A stretch of DNA of 64,000 nucleotides, taken from NCBI GenBank assembly GCA_946894095.1, contig OX335642.1:21649021-21713020 (forward strand), read 5' to 3'. The stretch's first letter is position 1. The number at the start of each line of letters is the position of its first letter. This DNA comes from Incurvaria masculella. Taxonomy: Eukaryota; Arthropoda; Insecta; Lepidoptera; Incurvariidae. The notes beneath the pieces are model-generated. The model did not search any database, was not told the DNA's origin, and saw only the letters and a list, made by a program, of their open reading frames with translations. The position numbers were made by a program, and so were the translations under genes. Shown here piece by piece: positions 36,701 through 41,539 of the stretch.

Positions 36701-36995
36701 TGGCCGTTAAGCGAACTAACATTTGCGAGTCTGAGTTTGACTGTCAAATGTCGTCGTACGTGACGTGGCCGTTTATGCCGACTGCGCGCTTTCATACAAA
36801 ATTGGTAATCCGAGTTTGATTTTGACAGGTTGAAGAAGTAAAACCTCAGTAGTAAAACTTGTATGGGGGTTGACGTTTTCACGTAACTTCGAACTTCTGT
36901 AAACGCCTATTTAGGTAAAAAGTTCGACTAGGGGCTCTGAAACGAAGTGTAGAAGGATACTGACTGGACTGCGGCGAGTGTTGCTGGGTGGGCAT
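9560..36995 (-). CDS. Mctp gene, 5' part (span; exons listed separately)
   Basis: This is a multiple C2 and transmembrane domain protein. The family has N-terminal Ca-binding C2 domains and a C-terminal pair of membrane segments that anchor it in the ER; in flies and mammals it acts in synaptic homeostasis and membrane traffic. Here only the N-terminal region and the first C2 domain are present; C2B, C2C and the membrane part must lie left of the window. The long form uses exons 36965-36995, 34546-34733 and 33323-33470. The short form starts at 15298. Both join 14497-14627, 14046-14157, 11573-11715 and 9560-9772, and every junction keeps frame. Assignment rests on the continuous C2A sequence spread over three exons. 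Confidence 0.85.
9773..11572. other. Mctp intron, with a possible plus-strand first exon
   Basis: The intron lies between the two C2A exons. On the plus strand, 10683-10710 reads ATG followed by nine codons (PLVSRRGFS) and a GTGAGT donor, with a GC-richer leader from about 10450. This could be a short first exon of an opposite-strand transcript, but no partner exon was found and the match may be chance. Confidence 0.3.
11573..11715 (-). CDS. Mctp exon: first half of C2A domain
   Basis: This 143-base exon has the acceptor cttttgacag/GCACC and the donor ATCAAG/GTCAGT. It starts by completing a Gly codon and then reads [20 protein letters not shown], the diagnostic first Ca-binding loop (SDPYVKF) of C2 domains. 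It ends [16 protein letters not shown] followed by FQPLHIK, where the Asp-Pro-Val-Trp-Asp-Glu motif is typical of MCTP C2A. It joins in phase 0 to the exon at 9772. The wording is close to fly Mctp from memory of the family. Confidence 0.92.
12076..12216. mobile_element. Small fold-back element (about 140 bp)
   Basis: 'agtcgtttcttttaaaatct' at the left pairs with 'gatatagaaacgact' at the right, and 'caccggaaatagaga' pairs with 'ttctctttccggtg'. It is non-coding and fits a short MITE within the Mctp intron. Confidence 0.6.
12252..12663. repeat. Inverted pair of related short reading frames
   Basis: About 110 bp at the left (12252-12385) recurs inverted at the right (12525-12655) with roughly 70-75 percent identity by eye. 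Each arm encodes, reading inward, a similar peptide. The plus arm (ATG 12260, stop 12407-12409, 49 residues) reads [16 protein letters not shown]...[16 protein letters not shown]. The minus arm reads [16 protein letters not shown]...[16 protein letters not shown]. Differences conserve amino-acid character. Function is unknown; it may be the two ends of a fold-back transposon or a duplicated small gene. Confidence 0.6.
13045..13105 (-). mobile_element. SINE head fragment
   Basis: 'gcgtcgcgccactgggctac' matches the tRNA-like head of the SINE family (compare 5965-5990 and 25010-25050). Only the head remains, so it is a truncated copy. Confidence 0.45.
14046..14157 (-). CDS. Mctp exon: start of C2A domain
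   Basis: The exon has 112 bases, acceptor cttgtgttgcag/ATGCAG and donor GAACG/GTCCGT. It encodes [18 protein letters not shown], then [21 protein letters not shown]. The charged helix is followed by the first C2 strand and the loop residue Asp before the G/TSDPY junction. The leftover G joins GC of the next exon to give Gly. The donor is less typical than its neighbours, but the protein continuity is exact. Confidence 0.88.
14230..14460. mobile_element. Fold-back MITE in Mctp intron
   Basis: The left arm 'accaccagatggcgccacat' pairs with the right arm 'atgtggcgccatctggtggt', and pairing continues to 'gcaaagctt' and 'aaagtttggc'. It is about 230 bp, non-coding, and sits in the short intron between Mctp exons at 14157 and 14497. 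Confidence 0.75.
14497..14627 (-). CDS. Mctp exon upstream of C2A
   Basis: The exon has 131 bases, acceptor cctttccgcag/TGGGG and donor CTCATG/GTGAGT. Its reading frame is fixed by the phase 0 join to the C2A exon at 14157: [20 protein letters not shown], then a Cys/Ser/Thr/Arg stretch ending AHTDLLM. The 5' phase (needs one base) matches both the 15142 and 33323 exon ends, so this is the common exon for both isoforms. It is low-complexity and not itself diagnostic. Parts are imperfectly repeated just upstream (14640-14690). Confidence 0.7.
15142..15298 (-). CDS. Mctp alternative first coding exon (short isoform)
   Basis: The ATG at 15298 opens [18 protein letters not shown], a basic start, followed by a run of Pro/Ser ([19 protein letters not shown]) and an acidic end. 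The donor is ACAG/GTATAT, leaving phase 1. Its last G joins TG of the 14627 exon in frame. It has no acceptor of its own, so it probably has its own promoter with the leader around 15299-15420. The basic Pro-rich tail could be a membrane- or SH3-interacting segment, but that is inference. Confidence 0.65.
15666..15983. mobile_element. Fold-back MITE with TACAGGGTCC termini
   Basis: The ends 'tacagggtccgtcactc' and 'gagtgaaggaccctgta' are inverted copies, and pairing extends inward ('aattgaagtgcggtttatta' against 'taataaaccgtacttcaatt'). It is about 318 bp, with mariner-like ends starting TA. The minus open frame inside it is not a gene. Confidence 0.8.
16356..16835. mobile_element. Fold-back element with repeated CACAACGTATAAT motif
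   Basis: The arm at 16404-16442 and the arm at 16796-16834 are inverted copies with one mismatch in 39 bases. Between and before them the motif 'cacaacgtataat' or 'gaacgtataat' recurs several times (near 16366, 16427, 16502, 16553). The structure suggests a MITE whose subterminal repeats have multiplied. Confidence 0.7.
17220..17523. mobile_element. MITE family C (CACCTAAATTGGC), copy 1
   Basis: The ends 'cacctaaattggcctttac' and 'gtaaacgccaatttaggtg' are inverted. Internally, 'cgagtttgactttgacagc' and related blocks recur. A second copy is at 36626-36916 and an isolated end is at 56268-56313. The plus-strand open frame at 17266-17469 lies wholly inside the element and is not a host gene. 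Confidence 0.82.
18100..18372 (+). mobile_element. Non-LTR element 3' end, family A (copy 2)
   Basis: In sense orientation this copy holds 'ggttcttcttcact', 'cggatcaatcaaattgtgac' and 'acttagtgtagattgactac', and ends with the tail 'ttgaataaatgaaatgaaat'. The tail marks a poly-A-like simple repeat at the 3' end of a reverse-transcribed element. Confidence 0.7.
18576..18763. mobile_element. MITE family G, copy 2
   Basis: It begins 'ggcctattcctggaattacg' and ends 'caggaataggcc'. It shares the internal 'gagtctagaaaacc' and 'tccggaatattttcgtc' blocks with the copy at 3238. The right inner arm is eroded. Confidence 0.75.
18765..20040. other. Gene-free stretch in the long Mctp intron
   Basis: No exon is supported. 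A G-run occurs near 19332-19341. The plus frame at 19274-19645 has no recognisable domain and no splice support. Confidence 0.4.
20040..20245. repeat. Diverged short tandem repeat (AAGATTCC-like)
   Basis: The stretch is an irregular run of units such as 'gatttctaagaattccc', 'gagatttccaaagatttc' and 'agattcctggagattttc'. Unit lengths vary around 12-25 bases and no clean period survives. It looks like an old minisatellite. Confidence 0.6.
21078..21150 (-). mobile_element. SINE body fragment
   Basis: 'gatggctgtaacacacc' with 'tgtcatgatattagcccaac' matches the 3' body of the tRNA-derived SINE family in minus orientation (compare 46855-46985). It is truncated. Confidence 0.45.
21390..21605. mobile_element. 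MITE family G, copy 3
   Basis: It begins 'ggcctatccctggaattccg' and ends 'cggaattccaggaataggcc'. The arms 'gcgtctagaaaac' and 'gttttcgagac' pair. It is the best-preserved inverted ends of the three copies. Confidence 0.8.
22256..22990 (-). pseudogene. Non-LTR retrotransposon reverse transcriptase, C-terminal part
   Basis: An open frame of about 240 codons encodes the end of a jockey/CR1-type polymerase. It starts near [15 protein letters not shown], passes [20 protein letters not shown], the canonical segment after the catalytic domain, and contains [14 protein letters not shown] and [13 protein letters not shown]. It stops at 22256. The catalytic YADD region and endonuclease are absent, so it is 5'-truncated as usual for such insertions. 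The frame is intact, so the insertion is fairly young. Confidence 0.88.
23501..24031. mobile_element. TTAA-type MITE, copy 1
   Basis: The ends are 'ggtggcccaacccgctcaac' and 'cgccgggttgggccacc'. About 530 bp align closely with 31576-32117, including 'gaaagaagatcacgcccat' and 'ggtcccagagcgcaacagc'. Target duplications are eroded (tata and ttat) but are TTAA in the other copy. No transposase is present. The TTAA target suggests mobilisation by a piggyBac-like enzyme. Confidence 0.8.
24180..24430. promoter_or_regulatory. GC-rich island, possible promoter or 5' UTR
   Basis: An isolated GC-rich block sits in AT-rich intron. On the minus strand it carries several TCAGT-type initiator-like motifs (near 24280-24300) and short open frames only. 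It could be an alternative promoter of Mctp, which is transcribed through here, but nothing proves it. Confidence 0.25.
24735..25055 (-). mobile_element. tRNA-derived SINE (minus orientation)
   Basis: It shares 'gcaactggacatggatgg', 'gccgcttcgaccatcgttc', 'tgcgatggtaccaactcggg' and the head 'gtgccactgggctac' with the copy at 5625. The overlapping plus-strand open frames are SINE sequence, not genes. Confidence 0.75.
25547..26438. mobile_element. 892-bp fold-back transposon with about 250-bp arms
   Basis: The ends are 'ctatactccctacaaacc' and 'ggtttgtagggagtatag'. Arms pair for about 250 bases each with few changes, including 'gcgcgattatcgatagcgtc' against 'gacgctatcgataatcgcgc' and 'agtcgtctgtcatctaacag' against 'ctgttagatgacagacga'. 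About 370 bp of AT-rich spacer lies between. No open reading frame of note is present. A TA at each edge would fit a Tc1/mariner-type target. Confidence 0.88.
26690..27735 (+). pseudogene. Degenerate non-LTR reverse transcriptase
   Basis: The plus-strand translation, with many stops and shifts, shows the polymerase in order: KPFWGYLKS, then [41 protein letters not shown] (about 27150), [11 protein letters not shown] (about 27440), and [19 protein letters not shown] with INDI (about 27600-27665). The order and spacing match the fingers and palm of jockey-like enzymes. The YADD motif region is lost. It is an old, inactive copy. Confidence 0.82.
28165..28595 (+). mobile_element. Non-LTR element 3' end, family D (copy 1)
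   Basis: It shares 'ctggcctgctccaatt' and 'tctttgcaaat', plus the end 'gtatactgtctatggatgat' (here gtgtactg...), with 61888-62340. It ends in 'gatgaataaacaatacaatac', a tail of repeated 'aatac', as expected for target-primed reverse transcription. Confidence 0.7.
28910..29250. mobile_element. Fold-back MITE with GGCCCGTAA termini
   Basis: The arms pair: 'ggcccgtaa' with 'ttacgggcc', 'acaaacgtagtttactaat' with 'attagtaaactacgtttgt', and 'atatctgtgtctgcatgc' with 'gcatgcagacacagatat'. It is about 340 bp and non-coding. Confidence 0.82.
29356..30380. mobile_element. 1.0-kb fold-back element with long arms
   Basis: The outer arms 'gcagtgcgattacgaagcg' and 'cgcttcgtaatcgcattgc' pair. Pairing continues for several hundred bases, for example 'tctcctaaacaaatattta' with 'taaatatttgtttaggaga' and 'gtgaatttgcaacaa' with 'ttgttgcaaattcac'. 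A short repeat of 'gcgattacgaa' precedes the left end (29281-29340). No coding frame was recognised. Confidence 0.82.
30820..31140 (-). mobile_element. Non-LTR element 3' end, family A (copy 3)
   Basis: The copy lies antisense, with its tail at the left ('atttcatttcatttcattta') and the shared blocks 'acactaagtcatgtcacaat', 'gaagaagaacccgcaaag' and 'gtgtgaaaagtctta'. It closely resembles the copy at 38.5 kb. Confidence 0.75.
31576..32117. mobile_element. TTAA-type MITE, copy 2
   Basis: The copy is flanked by TTAA on both sides (31572-31575 and 32118-32121). The ends are 'ggtggcccatcccgctcatc' and 'cgggttgggccacc'. It is the better-preserved partner of 23501-24031. Confidence 0.88.
32122..33322. 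other. Gene-free intron of Mctp
   Basis: No exon, repeat family or motif could be supported beyond AT-rich sequence and a GC-rich patch near 33105-33190. Confidence 0.4.
33323..33470 (-). CDS. Mctp long-isoform exon, Arg/Ser-rich
   Basis: The exon has 148 bases, acceptor catttgcaacag/AGTCGC and donor CCCACG/GTAAGG. It encodes [18 protein letters not shown], then [16 protein letters not shown] and [15 protein letters not shown], leaving phase 1. That is the same phase as the 15142 exon, so it can join 14627 in frame. Both splice sites are near consensus and codon use is GC-rich, unlike the surrounding AT-rich intron. Assignment to Mctp is from strand, phase and position, not from a domain. 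Confidence 0.62.
34020..34200 (+). pseudogene. Remnant of a non-LTR polymerase C-terminus
   Basis: The translation near 34100-34140 gives [15 protein letters not shown], resembling the 'R.LWN.LP..VFP' signature at the end of many non-LTR polymerases. Frames are broken on both sides. The identification is weak but consistent with the many such fragments here. Confidence 0.4.
34546..34733 (-). CDS. Mctp long-isoform exon, low-complexity
   Basis: The exon has 188 bases, acceptor gcttgttgcag/AGCGC and donor CTCAAG/GTAATG, ending in phase 0 to match the 33470 acceptor. It encodes [20 protein letters not shown], then Ser/Arg and Pro runs, and ends [14 protein letters not shown]. The last residues, with paired His and Phe, are more constrained-looking than the rest. 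It requires one base from an upstream exon, which the 36965 exon supplies. No domain was recognised. Confidence 0.62.
34991..35017. repeat. CACCTCCATGGG hairpin, copy 1
   Basis: 'ggaggtgacttcaggacctcc' forms a short stem with GGAGGT pairing with ACCTCC, followed by 'atgggg'. Similar hairpins followed by ATGGG occur at 35651, 40175 and 57737. Confidence 0.6.
35651..35687. repeat. CACCTCCATGGG hairpin, copy 2
   Basis: 'cggaggtaaagaa' pairs with 'ttcttcacctcc', followed by 'atggg'. It is in the same orientation as the other three copies. Confidence 0.65.
36626..36916. mobile_element. MITE family C, copy 2
   Basis: The ends 'cacctaaattggcgtttac' and 'gtaaacgcctatttaggt' are inverted. The internal 'ccgatcgactggcgttttc' and 'ccgagtttgattttgacag' blocks match copy 1 at 17220. 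Confidence 0.8.
36965..36995 (-). CDS. Mctp long-isoform first coding exon (short, tentative)
   Basis: The ATG at 36995 sits in a strong context (GCCGCCGCCATGC). It is followed by PTQQHSPQS and a GTCAGT donor, leaving phase 1, which fits the two bases needed by the 34733 exon. The GC-rich leader (36996-37095) would be 5' UTR. The exon is only ten codons long, so evidence is limited to context and phase. Confidence 0.4.
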
Positions 36996-37100
36996 GGCGG
37001 CGGCGGCGGCGGCGCGGCGCGGGGTGCGGGCGGAGCGAAGTCGACGGCGCCGGTGGCAGCATGGGGCAGAGCGGCACGACGGTGGCGGCTGGGGTGAGCC
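36996..37100 (-). promoter_or_regulatory. GC-rich leader of the Mctp long isoform
   Basis: A GC-rich block with a (CCG) run lies just before the proposed start codon. It contrasts with AT-rich surroundings and fits a promoter-proximal 5' UTR. A CCCCAG acceptor-like site near 37092 leaves open that it is itself a spliced exon. Confidence 0.3.
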
Positions 37101-37224
37101 TCACACCGCTTGCCTGCCGGCACAACCCATGCAGAGGAATATGTAACAATACTGGCGTATAGAATGTCCAATCCCTGACTCCCACTCGATTCCGCACGTC
37201 CATGCTCGCCTACGCCTGCGCGTA

Positions 37225-37640
37225 GCCTAGTGGCGCGGGGGCTTGCCTTGAATACCAGAGGTATGGGTTGAAATCCTCGCCCCGTTCATGCACCACATTC
37301 TTTTTAACCGACTTCTTCTTTCAACGTTGGATAAGTTTATTTCGCCAGGAATGCGAGCTGCTTCATGGTTAGGAATCCATGTAAAGCTGTAGGTCCCTTT
37401 CCCCTACTAGGCGATAGGGTTTAAGCCCGACCGGGTTGGTATATTTTCATCGCATTGGATGAAAATATGGTGGAAGCGGCAATAAAAAAATGTCCTTGTT
37501 TTCCATACTGTGTTTGTTGTTCCATACAATTTTGCCGTGCTCCTGAAAGGAAGGTCCTGGCATGGAACCTAATTCCTTCGGGTAATTGGCTATATATCAT
37601 AACGGTAGTTGTGTGGTATTAGCACCATGGTATTAGTCAT
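37225..37640 (+). mobile_element. tRNA-derived SINE (plus orientation)
   Basis: The head shows the pol III A box 'tagcctagtgg' and B box 'ggttgaaatcc' at about the right spacing. The body follows with 'taggaatccatgtaaagctg', 'gggtttaagcccg' and 'aaggaaggtcctggcatgg'. This copy defines the family. Confidence 0.85.
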
Positions 37641-37889
37641 CAATGCAAAGGTTGCATAAAACAATCTAGATCACATGCATGCCTAACCGGCAAAGCGCTG
37701 TAGATCGCCAAAGTCGCATTTATAGACTTGGGATTGGACTGAAAATTGGACTAGATATCATTTCATAGGAGGTGGTATAGTTATGGAAAATAATAATATT
37801 TATACAATATTATAATAATGTTTATGGACTCAGGTTCATATCAGTCATGAAAAACTTTCAAATACATATTTGGTCGGCACACAATTATT

Positions 37890-38450
37890 TTTTCAGCAAA
37901 AGTTATGTTTATTGTTCTTATTTATGTTATGTCTTTATTGTTCGTTTTTCGTGTTATTTTGTGTTTTTTTATATTCTTTACTGAGTTCAATTTCTTCGGT
38001 GTTTTAGGTGTTACTTATTGTTTTTCTGTGTTTGATGGTCTTAAGTTCTTTATTTTTTGCTTTGGGTTCTATGCTGTTTTTAGGAATTCTATGTTGTATT
38101 TTAGTGTGCTTTTTTGGATTTTATTTGTGTCCCTTGGTATTCTGAGGTGATATTGGGGTAATTCATTGTTCGTTCTGATGTTCCTTGGCATTTTTGGTTA
38201 TTTTTGGGGTATTATAGTATTCTCAACAGTTCTTTTGCTGTTAATTGGTGTCCTCAAATGTTTTTGGGTGTTTGAGGGATCTTTGGAATTCTTAGGAGCT
38301 CGTAGAAGATCACTTATCTTTGGCGTTTTAAGGTTTTTTGTATTATGTCGTGTTATTTAGTGTTTTTTGTGTAAAATGTTGTTATTTGGTGTTCTCGGGT
38401 TATTTGGTGTTTACCAAATAGCCAAAGAACACTTAAGTGTTCTTTGGTGT
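37890..38450. repeat. Strand-asymmetric T/G-rich stretch
   Basis: For over 500 bases the plus strand is rich in T and G and very poor in C and A. It has loose recurrences such as 'tttggtgttct', 'ggtattctgagg' and 'ggaattcttagg'. The open frames at 37905-38150 and 38166-38360 encode only Phe/Leu/Val/Cys strings caused by this skew. It is probably a decayed tandem repeat. Confidence 0.6.
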
Positions 38451-38482
38451 TCTTTGTTTTCTATCTTATTCGTATTTATTAT

Positions 38483-38820
38483 TTTCATTCATTCATTTAT
38501 TTAGTCAACTTCTGGTAGTCAAACTACACTAAGTCATCTCACAATTTGATTAATCCGCGGATTCGATCAACAAGTGGAGAAGAACCCGCAAGGAAACTTC
38601 ACTGGTCTATAAATTATGTTTTTTTTATTTTTTTTTGTTCGTCGGCATTAATGATATAACACAATAATAATTATGATTTCATACCTAAATGCTACTACCA
38701 AACTTACATTGGTAGAACAGTCTAAGGCAAAGAACTAAGAACTACGAGGAAACAACGAGCCACGATGTGAAAAGTCTTAAATTATAAATTACTTAGCCTA
38801 ATAACCTAATAATTATACAT
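38483..38820 (-). mobile_element. Non-LTR element 3' end, family A (copy 4)
   Basis: Antisense copy with the tail at the left ('tcattcattcatttattt'), then 'actacactaagtcat', 'tccgcggattcgatcaac' and 'gaaaagtcttaaatta'. It is highly similar to 30820-31140. Confidence 0.75.
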
Positions 38821-40170
38821 ATTGAATATTTATTGCAAGGTTTTTCGGGTGTAATTTGGTGCTAGGGTTTGTTCCTTGGTGTTATTCGATTTTCCTATGT
38901 CCATTATATGTGCATAAAACATTGCTTCCAAATTACCGATTTCACTTTGCACCTGAATTACCATAAAACAATGCTGTTCATACATATCGTTGTTTTACTC
39001 CGTGGGTTGTAGTCATACATACATAGAACCAAGTAATTAAGTAACTTCCTAACACGTAAACCTATTAATGTAGATGTAAACACGCGTGGGTTGCCCGAGT
39101 TAATTAAATGTAACTCTCCCCCCAGAGTCCGGGCAGCTCGTACCGGGACAATTAGGGCACCGGGTCCAGCGCTGTTTGTCGGGCTAGAGCCAGAGAAACC
39201 TCATCGACATCGGATGTAGCCTTGGCTCGTTCGCGAGATTTTCTCGATCCGGATCTGACCGAATGACCCAGAAATTGAACGGATCGTTTTGACCCTTTCG
39301 GTCAACTGGTCTATTCATCGGCAAATTTGATTCTCATGAAAAGGCTCGCAGAAAAGAAGGAACGTATAGAAAAATCAGTAAAGGCTACACATTACAAAAA
39401 AAAAAACATTTGTAATCTGTGGTGGATTTGTTTCTTTGCTCACCGGTCGGTCAATCGTTCCAGTCATCACATTCAGTCGGCCGGGTCAGTATAAAGTACG
39501 GGTAGCAAATATACGAATCTATGCGACCTAAAGACTCGTTCAGTCGTTCAGTACAGACGACCCGGGACTTCTGACCCGTTCGTTCGCGAACGAACCATCG
39601 CTAATCGGATGATTGTATTATCTCGATAGACACACGGATACACATCGTTTCCTAACTCACTTCCTCTCCTTCAACAGTTACTCTAGTTGCCCACGGATCA
39701 ATATAAGTAAGCCACGAGAACGAGAAAACTTCTAAATTCGTTTATGCTTGGTCACCGTAGGCAACGATTTAGGGGGAGGCAATGGATGTCACGTCTGAAG
39801 CCCTTTATTTCGACCAATATTCTAGTAAATCAAGCAATTGTCTCAGTTTTTCAATTCTTCTTTTCTTTCAGTGCATTTACACTAACTAACATGTGGCTAC
39901 GTTGCCGTTATACAAAATAATTTCTGTCTTCATACTTCCTGCCTAGCAGGCGGCGAGCGAACCCGGTGCCCGGAGCTCGGTGCCCGGTGCCCGGAGCTCG
40001 GTACCCCGATGCCGCGCGCTACGTACGAATTTAATAATTACATTCCCCGGCCGGCGATCGATGTAAGCAACTAGTGAGTGGCCGCATGCACGCAACATGC
40101 AAATTGCAACCCGATTGCGCTCCGGTACATTGGGCCTGGGGGTGTGCATACCAGGTAATATACTAAGTCC
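38821..40170. other. Intergenic DNA, no gene recognised
   Basis: Nothing coding is supported. A perfect palindrome TTCGTTCGCGAACGAA lies near 39580-39595, and a GC-rich repeat 'ggtgcccggagctcgg' occurs twice near 39965-40000. Confidence 0.4.
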
Positions 40171-40174
40171 ATTG

Positions 40175-40201
40175 TAGGAGGTGATTCTTAACCTCCATGG
40201 G
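40175..40201. repeat. CACCTCCATGGG hairpin, copy 3
   Basis: 'aggaggtgattcttaacctcc' followed by 'atggg', same orientation as copies 1, 2 and 4. Confidence 0.6.
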
Positions 40202-40843
40202 TACTCCAGTGAATGCTGCTAAAGCGCTGAAGAAACTCAAAGCAATATCTTATTTGTGTTTTTTTGTATTATCATATAATAAATGTATGAACATATTTTT
40301 GGAGTCATATTTTTAGGCGTTACTCATAGGCGTTAGGTAGCATATTGTATTTTTTATTCATCATCCATAGACAGGTCGCTGGAATTTAAAAAAAATCAGT
40401 GCATCATTGATTTGCATTTTGAAGTCAATGCTCAATGATGTAGATTTTACTTACACATTTCGAACAATGTTTTTTTCATGAAAAAAAAAACAGAGAAGCA
40501 AAATTAATATTTAAATAAAAACTAAGCTAATATTATTAGGATACGTCAACGAGAAAATGTTTACGTACATAAAAGGTAGGCGTAATAAGTGAATAATAAG
40601 AATTCCACAGAAACTTGTGATGGAATATCGCTGCTCGACTAGGGGCTAGGGATGGCTCGGCAGCGGAGGCATGGACACGCGGGGGGGGGGGGGGAGGTGC
40701 GGAGCTGGAGACAGCTAACTCGGCGAGTCAACAAGTGCCTAATGTGATTACCATTACTCATTCCTTCCTTTAGCTACCTGCTCTACTCGAATGAATGTTG
40801 TTTTCTTCAGATTGGCTACGCTTGGCGCCAACTTATGGATCGT

Positions 40844-41290
40844 CCATCTTGGAGGAAGGCTCCGTGTCACTGCCAAAGATGTACGCTCTACCTTCGTATT
40901 AATGAGCTGTCAGGAATGGATGTTTGCTCCGTGTAACAGCGTAAAATGTCCGCGCTACCAACGTGTTACTGAGGTGTCAGGAGTGGATGTTTGCTCCGTG
41001 TCACTGCGTAAAATGTACGCTCTGCCAACGTGTTACTGAGCTGTCAGGAATGGATGTTTGCTCAGTGTAACACCGTAAAATGTCCGCTCTACCAACGTGT
41101 TACTGAGGTGTCAGGAGTGGATGTTTGCTCCGTGTCACTGCGTAAAATGTACGCTCTGCCAACGTGTTACTGAGCTGTCAGGAATGGATGTTTGCTCCGT
41201 GTCACAGAGTTAAATGTACGCTCTGCCTATCTGTTACTGAGCTGTCAGGAGTGGATATTTCCGACGTATAGACGCCATCCATGTCAGGTT
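40844..41290. repeat. 67-bp minisatellite
   Basis: The block 'tcaggaatggatgtttgctc' (or 'tcaggagtgg...') recurs at 40911, 40978, 41045, 41112, 41179 and 41246, an exact 67-base step. Most units contain 'gcgtaaaatgt' and 'ccaacgtgttactgag'. The first units alternate 'gctgtcaggaatgg' and 'ggtgtcaggagtgg', giving a two-unit pattern. A G-run lies upstream (40680-40696). Confidence 0.93.
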
Positions 41291-41495
41291 GCATAAAATA
41301 TATTACAGATGTATTATGAAATTAAATCTTAGTGAGTAGATAAACCAATTCACACTGCAATGTTGTACCCATGTCAGATAAAATAATTTTTTTCGTCCTG
41401 TTTGATTGGAGTCGTCGGCTCTGATGTTAGGCCGGTAGCTTTCTGCTCCCGCCCAGGATCCTCCTAGGAAAAAGAGCAGAAGAGTCTATTGCTTC

Positions 41496-41497
<2 letters not shown>

Positions 41498-41532
<35 letters not shown>
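41498..41532. repeat. (AT)n microsatellite
   Basis: About 17 uninterrupted AT units. Confidence 0.95.
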
Positions 41533-41533
<1 letters not shown>

Positions 41534-41539
41534 TGTTTT

